Shown one piece after another: positions 56,274-63,999 of a stretch of DNA of 64,000 nucleotides (position 1 is its first letter; each line of letters starts with the position of its first letter). The position numbers were made by a program, and so were the translations under genes. The notes under the pieces were generated by a model that ran no database searches, was not told the DNA's origin, and was given only the letters and a program-made list of their open reading frames with translations. This stretch comes from CAVUCE01 sp963739985 (GTDB lineage: Bacteria > Bacteroidota > Ignavibacteria > Ignavibacteriales > Ignavibacteriaceae): contig CAVUCE010000004.1 in the NCBI GenBank assembly GCA_963739985.1, forward strand, positions 75,754-139,753, in the 5' to 3' direction.

Positions 56274-57197
56274 TTATTCTTTATCTTTTGAATAACCGAA
56301 TGCTTTTAACATTTTTTCGTCAGAGCGCCATTTGGCACGAACTTTAACTCTTAATTCTAAATATACTTGACGATCTAAAAATTCTTCTATCGCGGTTCTA
56401 GCCGAGGAACCTATTTTCTTAAGTGCCTCGCCTCCTTGTCCTATCAAAATTCCTTTTTGACTTTCCTTTTCAACAACAATTTCAGCCGAAATATAATCTT
56501 TGCCGGCAGGTCTCTCTATAAATTCAGCAATCAATACTTCGCAAGAATACGGAATCTCTTCTTTGTAACCTTCAAATATCTTTTCTCTTATAATTTCGGA
56601 GACAAAAAATCTTTCGTTGGCATCTGCAACAATATCATCAGGGTAATATTTTGGGTGAAACGGTAAATGTTCTAATAAGGCTTCAACCACAGTTTTAGTA
56701 TTGAATTTTTGTAGAGCCGCAACAGGAATTATCGAAGCATACTTATTTTCCTTTTCAAAATTATTAATTAAGCCTTGAACTTTTTCCTGTGTTGATAAGT
56801 CCATCTTATTAAGAATCAAAATTATAGGCTTTCTACTTTTTGAAATTATCTCTGCCACAGATTTGTCGGTTAACGTTTTTGTCCCATCGGGATCAGCTTG
56901 CAAGTCAATCATTATAATTAATACATCAGCATCTTTCGCCGAGCTTTCAACATCTTCCATCATTATTTTTTGAAGAAGGTAGGCGGGATCTAAAATTCCC
57001 GGCGTATCTAAAAAAACAATCTGATATTCTTCCTCAGTTAAAATTCCTAAAATTCTTTTTCGTGTAGTTTGAGGTTTGCTTGTAGTTATCGATAGCTTTT
57101 GACCCAATAATGCATTCATCAAAGTTGATTTTCCGGCGTTAGGCTTTCCTAAAATCGTTACAAACCCGCTTTTCACTTTTGTAGTATTCTCATCCAT
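56274..57197 (-). CDS. era: GTPase Era
   Basis: 307 aa ribosome-assembly GTPase acting on 16S rRNA 3' end. G1 GKPNAGKSTLMNAL, G3 DTPG, G4 NKMD are present, followed by the C-terminal KH domain (GILIGQGGEALKKIG). ATG start. A TATATTTG -7 element lies about 40 bases upstream; no cotranscribed partner is evident. Confidence 0.96.
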   Translation of the reverse strand: MDENTTKVKSGFVTILGKPNAGKSTLMNALLGQKLSITTSKPQTTRKRILGILTEEEYQIVFLDTPGILDPAYLLQKIMMEDVESSAKDADVLIIMIDLQADPDGTKTLTDKSVAEIISKSRKPIILILNKMDLSTQEKVQGLINNFEKENKYASIIPVAALQKFNTKTVVEALLEHLPFHPKYYPDDIVADANERFFVSEIIREKIFEGYKEEIPYSCEVLIAEFIERPAGKDYISAEIVVEKESQKGILIGQGGEALKKIGSSARTAIEEFLDRQVYLELRVKVRAKWRSDEKMLKAFGYSKDKE

Positions 57198-57233
57198 TCG
57201 ATTGTCTTAAATTCTTATTAATAATTAGTTTTT

Positions 57234-57241
57234 CAAATATA
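57234..57241 (-). promoter_or_regulatory. era -7 promoter element
   Basis: TATATTTG on the minus strand; no TTG at the usual -33 position, so the call rests on the -7 element and its distance of about 37 bases from the start codon. Confidence 0.35.
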
Positions 57242-57366
57242 CGAACATTTGTTATTTGTATGGTAATTTAGACTTGAATAAGTTTTTCGGAAATATACAT
57301 TATTGTTTAATAGAAGCTTAAAAAAAAGGGAAAGAAGGTCCTCTTCTAAAAAAACAGAACGAATAT

Positions 57367-57876
57367 TTAATGATGAATTCTTTTTTGATTTTCGAAGAAG
57401 AAATATCCGCTGATAATAACAATAAATGATAGGATAGATCCTATGAACGAAAAAGTATTACCCGGAATAATTCTTTGAAGTGCATCCAGAACATTTTTTA
57501 TATAAGGCATATAGTTTGCCAAAATATTCAAAGAGGTTGTTTGATCAGATGGAGTTTGCGCAATGTTGTAAGCAAGAAAGCCAATTATGCCAAGGCTTAA
57601 AGCAATTATAAACGAGATTATAGTTAAGATAAAATATTTATCTTTATTTCGGGCTTTAGCAGTTCCTCTAATTTTAGACATTACATTCATTGTAAAATCA
57701 CCCGGTAGAGAAAACGACCCAATCTTTCCTAATTCAGAATGAATCCTTTTCAACGCTGATAATCGGTCCGCATCTTCTTTAGATGTATTTAGTATATTCT
57801 CAATTTCTAAAACAGATTTTTCGTCGAGTTCGCCATCAATATATTTATTCAAAATCTCATCGCTAATCCGACTCAT
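57367..57876 (-). CDS. predicted anti-sigma factor (transmembrane)
   Basis: 169 aa. The N-terminal cytoplasmic helix-rich part (SDEILNKYIDGELDEKSVLEI) resembles the sigma-binding domain of anti-sigma factors, but the HxxxCxxC zinc motif is absent. Two transmembrane helices follow (about 82-105 and 142-163). It overlaps the ECF sigma gene by four bases (ATGA), the standard arrangement for cotranslated sigma/anti-sigma pairs. The signal it senses is unknown. Confidence 0.85.
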   Translation of the reverse strand: MSRISDEILNKYIDGELDEKSVLEIENILNTSKEDADRLSALKRIHSELGKIGSFSLPGDFTMNVMSKIRGTAKARNKDKYFILTIISFIIALSLGIIGFLAYNIAQTPSDQTTSLNILANYMPYIKNVLDALQRIIPGNTFSFIGSILSFIVIISGYFFFENQKRIHH

Positions 57877-58439
57877 AACAGTTCCTCTATATCTTTTTGC
57901 TTTAAGAATAAATCTTTAAGTGCGTTTCTGGATCTATACAACATTACTTTTACATTATTAACCGTTATTTTCATTACCATAGAAATTTCCTCGCAACTCA
58001 TTTCATCAAGATAAAACATTGAAATAACCGATGCATAATTTGCCGGAAGTTTTTCAATCAAGCTATTCAAGAAAGATGAAAGATCTTCATTTTCATGTAT
58101 ATCAAAATGACTTTCAGATTTCAGGTCTAAATGATCTTCAATAGAACTCATCTCGGTTTCAATTTTTCTCTTTTTTCCTGAAAGCCTGGTTAAAGCTGTG
58201 TTATATACAATTCTGTAAAACCAAGTAGAAAACTTTGCTTCATTCCTGAATGAATTAATCGCGTTATATGCTTTCAAAAAACAATCTTGAAGAACCTCCT
58301 CAGCTTCCATCTGATTTTTTAGCATTCTGCATAAAAGAGAAAAAGCTCGATCTTTATATCGATCTACAAGTATTGAGTAATCGGATTGATTTCCTCTTTT
58401 TACCGAATCTATTATTTCTATATCTGTAAGCTGCTTCAT
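57873..58439 (-). CDS. ECF-type RNA polymerase sigma factor
   Basis: 188 aa, group IV sigma factor. Region 2 (YKDRAFSLLCRMLKNQMEAE, EAKFSTWFYRIVYNTALTRL) and region 4 (KLPANYASVISMFYLDEMSC, VKVMLYRSRNALK) are both present, with no extra domains. A promoter-like TGTAACC-N17-GTCATAA lies so close to the start codon that the transcript would have almost no leader. The ATG has no Shine-Dalgarno sequence. Confidence 0.92.
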   Translation of the reverse strand: MKQLTDIEIIDSVKRGNQSDYSILVDRYKDRAFSLLCRMLKNQMEAEEVLQDCFLKAYNAINSFRNEAKFSTWFYRIVYNTALTRLSGKKRKIETEMSSIEDHLDLKSESHFDIHENEDLSSFLNSLIEKLPANYASVISMFYLDEMSCEEISMVMKITVNNVKVMLYRSRNALKDLFLKQKDIEELL

Positions 58440-58446
58440 TTTATGT

Positions 58447-58477
58447 TTATGACTAAGCTAATTTAAAAATGGTTACA
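58447..58477 (-). promoter_or_regulatory. candidate autoregulated ECF promoter of the sigma/anti-sigma operon
   Basis: Minus strand TGTAACC (58477-58471), 17-base spacer, GTCATAA (58453-58447). The start codon is at 58439. It matches, element for element, two sites on the plus strand upstream of the DUF6249-like gene. Confidence 0.65.
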
Positions 58478-58562
58478 GATTATTTGTTCAGAAGAGAAAA
58501 ATCGTTACAATTTTCAGTTTTTAAGATATGAATTGATTTTTCCACAAGCAACGACCGGATTA

Positions 58563-58593
58563 TGTAACCAATTTCAATTTATTAATGTCATAA
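58563..58593 (+). promoter_or_regulatory. candidate ECF promoter, distal, upstream of the DUF6249-like gene
   Basis: TGTAACC (58563-58569), 17-base spacer, GTCATAA (58587-58593). Same boxes and same spacing as the minus-strand site in front of the sigma gene. Confidence 0.62.
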
Positions 58594-58622
58594 CAATTAG
58601 AAAGAAAGAGAGAGATTTAATG

Positions 58623-58652
58623 TGTAACCTTTATAGAAAACTTTAGTCTTAA
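58623..58652 (+). promoter_or_regulatory. candidate ECF promoter, proximal, upstream of the DUF6249-like gene
   Basis: TGTAACC (58623-58629), 16-base spacer, GTCTTAA (58646-58652). It differs from the other two sites by one base in the second box and one in spacing. It lies 28 bases before the start codon, so a short leader with the AAAGGAG ribosome site would be made. Confidence 0.55.
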
Positions 58653-58680
58653 AAGGTAGTTAACCTAAAAGGAGATAGTT

Positions 58681-59031
58681 ATGAATACCGAAACAGTTGC
58701 AGTTTTTATACCGATTATATTTTTCTTAGTGGTAGGACTTGTGTTTGTAGTTTACTTCTACTTACGATCCAGAGAAAGACAAATGTTGATTGAGAAAGGC
58801 CTGACTGCTGAAGAGATGAAGAATTACTTTGAAAGAAAGAAAGACCCTTATGTTCTGCTTAAAATAGGAATTATTAGTGTCTTTTTCGGACTTGGTTTAG
58901 GAATAGGAATGATATATCAGGATGCTACAGACAAGGGTTATTATATTCCATTATTTATGTTTACACTTGTCGGGATAGGATTTATAGTAGCTAATTTAGC
59001 AAGTAGAAAATTGGACAAAAGAGAGGATTAA
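58681..59031 (+). CDS. DUF6249-like small membrane protein
   Basis: 116 aa with three transmembrane helices: about 8-28, 62-82 and 92-108. A charged cytoplasmic-looking segment with EKGLTAEEMKNYFERKKDP lies between the first two. A strong AAAGGAG precedes the ATG. It is divergent from the ECF sigma gene, with matching promoter-like sites on both sides, so it is the likely direct target of that sigma factor. No enzymatic motif is seen. Confidence 0.82.
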   Translation: MNTETVAVFIPIIFFLVVGLVFVVYFYLRSRERQMLIEKGLTAEEMKNYFERKKDPYVLLKIGIISVFFGLGLGIGMIYQDATDKGYYIPLFMFTLVGIGFIVANLASRKLDKRED

Positions 59032-59036
59032 TATCA

Positions 59037-59058
59037 GGCTGTCCGATTAAGGACAGCC
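59037..59058. terminator. hairpin between convergent genes (DUF6249-like and trxB)
   Basis: Perfect 8-bp stem GGCTGTCC / GGACAGCC with a 6-base loop, starting 6 bases after the plus-strand stop codon and 11 bases beyond the trxB stop. A short A/T-rich tract follows on the plus strand. Confidence 0.6.
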
Positions 59059-59068
59059 AATTAAGATT

Positions 59069-60014
59069 TTATTCTTGAGCTTCAAGCCAACGTTCTGCAT
59101 CAATTGCAGCCATACAACCGCTTCCGGCAGCAGTAACGGCTTGTCTGTAATTTTTATCCGCAACATCACCGGCAGCAAAAACACCTTCTACATTTGTATA
59201 AGTTGAACCCGGTTTAGTGATTAAATAACCGGTTTCATCCATATCCAATATTCCTTTGAAAATATCCGTGTTCGGTTTATGTCCGATTGCAATAAATAAA
59301 CCATCAGCTTCTAATCTAGATTCTGAGTTATCTTTTGTATCTCTAAGAATTACTCCGCTCATTAATTTTCTGCCGTTTTCTTCTGTACCTAAAACTTCTT
59401 TAACAACTTTGTTGGTCAAGAATATTATTTTAGGATTTTTCTTTGCTCTATCGGTCATAATTTTGGATGCACGGAATTCATCTCTTCTATGAATTACAAT
59501 AACTTCCGAAGCGTACTTAGTTAAAAAATTTGCTTCTTCCATTGCAGTATCTCCGCCACCGACAACCAGTACTTTTTGATCTTTAAAAGAAAAAACCGTC
59601 GCATGTAGCACAAGCAGAAACACCATATCCCATAAATTTTGTTTCGCTATCCAGGTTTAATAATCTTGCCGAAGCACCTGTGGAAACAATAATAGCATCT
59701 GCTGTATGAACATCGTCATATGTTTTCAGTGTAAATGGTCTTTTCGATAAATCTACTTCAGTTATTTCTTTATAAATAGATTTTGATCCGAATCTCTGAG
59801 CTTGTTTTCTCATAACGTCCATTAATTCCGGTCCCATAATTCCTTTTTCAAAACCGGGATAATTTTCAACTTCCGTTGTTATGGTTAATTGTCCGCCCGG
59901 TTGCATTCCTTCAAACATAACAGGATTCAAATTTGCTCGCCCGGTATAAAGCGCTGCTGTAAATCCGGCAGGACCGGAACCTATAATTACTATTTTGTGA
60001 TGATTTTCTGCCAT
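59069..60014 (-). CDS. trxB: thioredoxin reductase, interrupted by a one-base insertion
   Basis: NADPH- and FAD-dependent reduction of thioredoxin; 314 aa if the frame is restored, normal length. FAD motif GSGPAGFTAALYTGRA, redox CATC, then the first frame stops as DGFFF-TAA at 59583-59585. Dropping one T of the TTTT run at 59585-59588 gives DGFFFKDQKVLVVGGGDTAMEEA, the NADPH motif, and the gene runs on to GVFAAGDVADKNYRQA. GGAG precedes the ATG at 60014. The shift site reads UUU UAA A, a stop codon after a slippery Phe codon. Likely a sequence error, but see findings. Confidence 0.92.
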
Positions 60015-60059
60015 TTTTGCTCCTTAATTTAAGCGTATAAGTTTTTTCAAATAATAATT

Positions 60060-61019
60060 TTAAAATTGATTAAAATAATCGAACAATATATTTTCTACTT
60101 CGTAAATTTTTAATGAACTAAATTTTTGATTAAAATTTTCGTCTGCAAATGTTAATCCGTAATTCCAATCATAAAGTGGATTAGTCCCTATTACTCTCCA
60201 TTTACCTTCACTATTCAGTTCAATTTGATTCAATTTTTGCGATAAAGGTTCAAGATTTTTCCGTTCAAGTGTTTTCTCCCGAGTTGTATCAAACCATGTA
60301 TGATATTTATACTCAAGTTGATATTTGTTACTTTCATCATGTTTTTCAACAGAAAGTAAAATATCATGTTCGCTGTTCTTATATTTTGAGACTACGTGTA
60401 AAGGAAATTTTGATTCTAAAACCGAAAGCTTACAATCGCCGTAATTACTGAAAACTGATTCTTTTATTTCAAAGGATTTTTCAGATTTCTCAAAGAAGTC
60501 AAAATCATTTTTCCAGGACTCTTCAAACTTGTCAATTGATTTAACAAGTCTGGGAATAAGTTCAAAACAATCCTCGTAAATTTTCTGCATCGCTTGAGGA
60601 TAATTATCCTGCATTAATGTTTTGTATTTTTTGTTATCGGGATTTTGAAAAGATTCTAAAACCGCGACAGCTTTCAATGAATCTTCATCAGTAAATTCTG
60701 CAAAGTCTCCGGTGCGAGCGATATTTACAAGCGCTTTTTTCATTTCTAATGCTGTTTGGGGAAACAAAATTACATAAGCGCTTAAAACTCCGTCAGCATC
60801 AAAATGATTATTTGAAACAACTTCAATTCCATTTAAAAATTTATTTTTATCAGGATATTCAATTAACTTAAAAGCCATTTCAGTTGTTGTATCTGCTTTT
60901 AACTCTATTGGAGATTCATTCCCGTGCCAGTGACTAACCTGAAGTTTTGCATTAAATGCGCCATCAACGCAAACTACATTTTTATAACTTTTTAATAAAT
61001 CTTTATAAACAAATTTCAT
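60060..61019 (-). CDS. uncharacterised protein with DHH-like motif
   Basis: 319 aa, cytoplasmic, no signal peptide. The segment NHFDADGVLSAYVILFP (near residues 69-85) is reminiscent of the Asp-rich metal site of DHH-type phosphoesterases, but the rest does not match a family I can name; I recall similar DUF6687-type proteins but am not sure. The C-terminus repeats aromatic residues (KYHTWFDTTRE, LYDWNYGLTF). It starts 3 bases after the queG stop codon, so the two are probably cotranscribed. Confidence 0.65.
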   Translation of the reverse strand: MKFVYKDLLKSYKNVVCVDGAFNAKLQVSHWHGNESPIELKADTTTEMAFKLIEYPDKNKFLNGIEVVSNNHFDADGVLSAYVILFPQTALEMKKALVNIARTGDFAEFTDEDSLKAVAVLESFQNPDNKKYKTLMQDNYPQAMQKIYEDCFELIPRLVKSIDKFEESWKNDFDFFEKSEKSFEIKESVFSNYGDCKLSVLESKFPLHVVSKYKNSEHDILLSVEKHDESNKYQLEYKYHTWFDTTREKTLERKNLEPLSQKLNQIELNSEGKWRVIGTNPLYDWNYGLTFADENFNQKFSSLKIYEVENILFDYFNQF

Positions 61020-61022
61020 TTT

Positions 61023-61956
61023 TTACTTTTTGGATTTTAGTAAATATTCCGCATTGCTTTTTAAGCCCTTTAGTTTTGATCTTTTTATCGGACTTCTCTC
61101 AAATTTTTTCTTGAACTCTGAATTTTCCATATTAATTATTTTTTGCAGATTCATTTCTTTATGATCGATTTGCGGAAAAAATTCATTTATAGAAGTAACT
61201 TCAGAAAATTTATTATTCCACGGACAAACATCCTGGCAAATATCGCAACCAAAAAGCCAATCATCAAATTTTCCTCTAAACTCCTCGGAAATTTCACCTT
61301 TATTCTCTATAGTCAAATATGAGATGCACTTATTAGAATCCACTAAATAAGGTTGAACAATAGCATCTGTTGGACAAGCATCCAAACATGCTGTGCATGA
61401 GCCGCAATAATCCGGAATAGCTTCTGCATATTCAAATTCATAATTCGTAATTATTGTAGCAATGAAAAACCAGCTCCCCTTTTCTCTGCTAATGATATTT
61501 GTATGTTTTCCCATCCATCCAAGCCCGGCTCTTACGGCCCAAACTTTATCCATAACCGGCCCTGTATCAACGTAAGAAATTGATTCAAAATTCGGTTCCA
61601 TTTCTTTTAATGAATTTTCTAAAACAGAAAGCTTATCCCAAATTACAAGATGATAATCGGTTCCCCAAGCATAACGCGAAATTTTCCCATTTGATTTATC
61701 TTTTGAATGCTGTTCATTTGTGTAATAATTAAGTGCTAATGAAATTACGCTTTTAGCGCCGGAAAATATTTCGTTTATATCTTTTCGTTTCTCAACATTT
61801 CGTTCCATGTAGACCATTCCGGCTTGATAATTTTTAGAAAGCCATTCTTCCAGATTTTTCTGTCTCTTCTTCTAATAAATTCGCTTTTGCAAATCCGACT
61901 AAATCAAAACCAAGCTCCTTAGCTTTTTGTGTAACTATTTCATTTGTTAGCTTCAT
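61023..61956 (-). CDS. queG: epoxyqueuosine reductase, interrupted by a one-base insertion
   Basis: Cobalamin-dependent last step of queuosine tRNA modification; 310 aa if the frame is restored. From ATG at 61956 the first frame gives LTNEIVTQKAKELGFDLVGF, then meets TAA at 61834-61836. Removing one base of the run at 61854-61859 gives LEEWLSKNYQAGMVYMERN and joins the main frame. That part carries AVRAGLGWMGKHTNII, CGSCTACLDACPTDAI and CDICQDVCPWN (two 4Fe-4S clusters). Confidence 0.88.
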
Positions 61957-61982
61957 AAATTCTTGCTTAGCTAAAATGCATA

Positions 61983-62792
61983 TTAATCTTTGATAGCATT
62001 CAAGTATCGATCAACTGATACCTTCAAACATTCTTTAGCGTTTGAAACGATTTTTCTATTCCACCAGGCACCGTACATTTCTTCAAACTTATATTTCTCA
62101 ACCATTTCTTGAATGTGTAAAACTTTTTTTGCCGAAAGAGGTATTAAGTTTGGATAACTTCTCATAAAACTTACGTGTTTTCTATCCATCACAATTTGGA
62201 TTATATCTCCTGTTAGCAAAGCGCCTTTACCTTCAGCACCTTCCGCAAAATGCAAAACAGTTCCGCCTTCAAAGTGTCCGCCGCAATTTATAAGTGTTAA
62301 GCCATCCCATAAGTTAAGAATGTCACCTTCCCAAAACTTTATAACAGAATCATTTCTCATTACCCATTGCTTATCATGAACATGAATGTAAACAGGAATA
62401 TCTCCGAATGCTTTACTCCATTCGATCATTGTTGAATAATAATGTGGATGTGAAATTGCAATTGCTTTTATTCCGCCTAGTGATTTGACTTTTTCAATAG
62501 TTGCATCGTCAATATTTGTTATACAATCCCAGAGTATGTTTCCCTTACTTGTTTTTACCAGCAAGGCTCGCTGCCCGATTCCAAAAGAAGGCTCAGAACC
62601 AATTCCAATCAGTTTATCACCTTCAACATCAAATCGATTTTTATAATTAGTATTCATCTCCGTTAATGTTGTCCATTGCTGTCCTTTCCAGTTTACATAT
62701 TGTCTTTCATCCTCGCAAATCGGACAATTTTCAGGAGCATTTTCTGTTGCTTCAAATTGAGTTCCACATGTTACACAAATATAATTTCTCAT
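61983..62792 (-). CDS. MBL-fold protein with N-terminal rubredoxin-like zinc ribbon
   Basis: 269 aa. A rubredoxin-like zinc or iron site (CVTC ... CPIC) lies at the N-terminus, followed by a metallo-beta-lactamase fold. The usual HxHxDH is replaced by SHPHYYSTM, and other metal residues are HFEGGTVLHF and GALLTGD, so metal binding may be altered. It is followed upstream by a Rieske protein and another MBL hydrolase on the same strand, a probable three-gene operon. The substrate is unknown. Confidence 0.8.
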   Translation of the reverse strand: MRNYICVTCGTQFEATENAPENCPICEDERQYVNWKGQQWTTLTEMNTNYKNRFDVEGDKLIGIGSEPSFGIGQRALLVKTSKGNILWDCITNIDDATIEKVKSLGGIKAIAISHPHYYSTMIEWSKAFGDIPVYIHVHDKQWVMRNDSVIKFWEGDILNLWDGLTLINCGGHFEGGTVLHFAEGAEGKGALLTGDIIQIVMDRKHVSFMRSYPNLIPLSAKKVLHIQEMVEKYKFEEMYGAWWNRKIVSNAKECLKVSVDRYLNAIKD

Positions 62793-62818
62793 CTAAAAAA
62801 TTCCTTTAATAAATGATA

Positions 62819-63178
62819 TTACCATTTTAATTCTCGCTTAAAAACTTTTACATAAACATCGTCTTCTGAAATTATAACCGGATAAACATCTAATCCGCTT
62901 GCCTTCGTCGGCATAAGTCCGGTTTTTAAATCGAACATCCAGCCGTGAGCAGGACAAACAACACAGCCGTCTTCAATAAATCCATCATAAATTAAAGCAG
63001 AATGCTGATGCGGACAAATATTGCTTAGCGCATAAATTTCATTTTCAACTTTAAATAACGCTACCTCAATATCATCAACTATTATTCTTTTGCCGTAACC
63101 TTCTCTTAAATCATTTACAGAGCAAATCTTTTTATATGTTTCATCCAAGTTCTGTGAATGATCTGTAAGTTTTGTCAA
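62819..63178 (-). CDS. Rieske 2Fe-2S ferredoxin-like protein
   Basis: 119 aa soluble, single domain. The cluster ligands are visible: CPHQHSA (CxH) and CPAHGWMF (CxxH). Similar small Rieske proteins pass electrons to oxygenases or nitrite reductase (NirD-like). The start is TTG at 63178 without a good ribosome site, so the 5' end is uncertain; a TTG at 63148 is possible. Overlaps the 3' end of the MBL gene upstream. Confidence 0.88.
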   Translation of the reverse strand: MTKLTDHSQNLDETYKKICSVNDLREGYGKRIIVDDIEVALFKVENEIYALSNICPHQHSALIYDGFIEDGCVVCPAHGWMFDLKTGLMPTKASGLDVYPVIISEDDVYVKVFKRELKW

Positions 63179-63999
63179 TTCTGTATCCTTTTTCAGTTAA
63201 TTTCACAGTGCCGATTGCATTGATTGGATCGTGTTCAAAAAACAATTTCCAGTTTTCTTCAACCGCTTTTGCGAGTATTTTTTTCTTCTCTTCAACAGTT
63301 ACCAAAGGTTGAAGATCGTAACCCATAACGAACGGAATGTGAATATGCGAAGTTGTGGGAAATAAATCGCAGCAGTATAAAAATGTATTTGAGGAATCAG
63401 ATATCTTCAATAATTGCTGAGAAAAAGTATGGCCGTTCACTAAAACAAAATCAATTTCATCATCGTATTTTTTCTCTCCTTCAATTAAATATAAAACGCC
63501 TTCTTCTTTCAAAGGGATGAAATTTTCTTTTATATAACTGCCTTTATCTCTTTCAGAAGGATTACTGCCCCACTCAAAATTTTTCTTTTGGACAAAATAT
63601 TTGGCATTCGGAAAAGCCGGAACTAGTTTTCCGTTTTCTAATTTTGTAGAGCCGCCTGTATGATCGAAATGAAGATGCGTTAAAATAACATCCGTAATTT
63701 CTTCGGGCCTAATATTTAGTTTTGCCAATTCTCCGATTAAGTGAATTTTCTTTCTGATCAATCGCATAAATGCCTTCTGATTTTTCATCCCACTTATTTC
63801 CCATTCCTGTATCAACTAATATTTTTTTTGTATCAGTTTCCAGTAACAAATTTCTCGTAGCAAGTTTTATTCTATTAGCTTCATCCGGCGGATTAGACTT
63901 TTGCCACAATAGTTTGGGAATTATTCCGAACATTGCGCCGCCGTCAAGTCCGAAATAGCCTGAATTAATAATACTAATTTTATATTTGCCAATTTTCAT
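63141..63999 (-). CDS. MBL-fold hydrolase (lactonase-like), interrupted by a one-base insertion
   Basis: 285 aa if the frame is restored; the ATG (63999) is at the window edge. The first frame runs to a stop at 63709 through IINSGYFGLDGGAMFGIIP and TGMGNKW; removing one base near 63736-63741 gives SLIGELAKLNIRPEEIT, then the canonical VILTHLHFDHTGG (HxHxDH), VNGHTFSQQ and YCCDLFPTT. This set is like AHL-lactonase/AttM-type metallohydrolases. The natural substrate is unknown. Confidence 0.85.

Noticed and set aside
57301..57365. Terminator after the anti-sigma gene
   Set aside because: There is a run of T on the minus strand, but only a weak 5-bp stem before it, so I did not call it.
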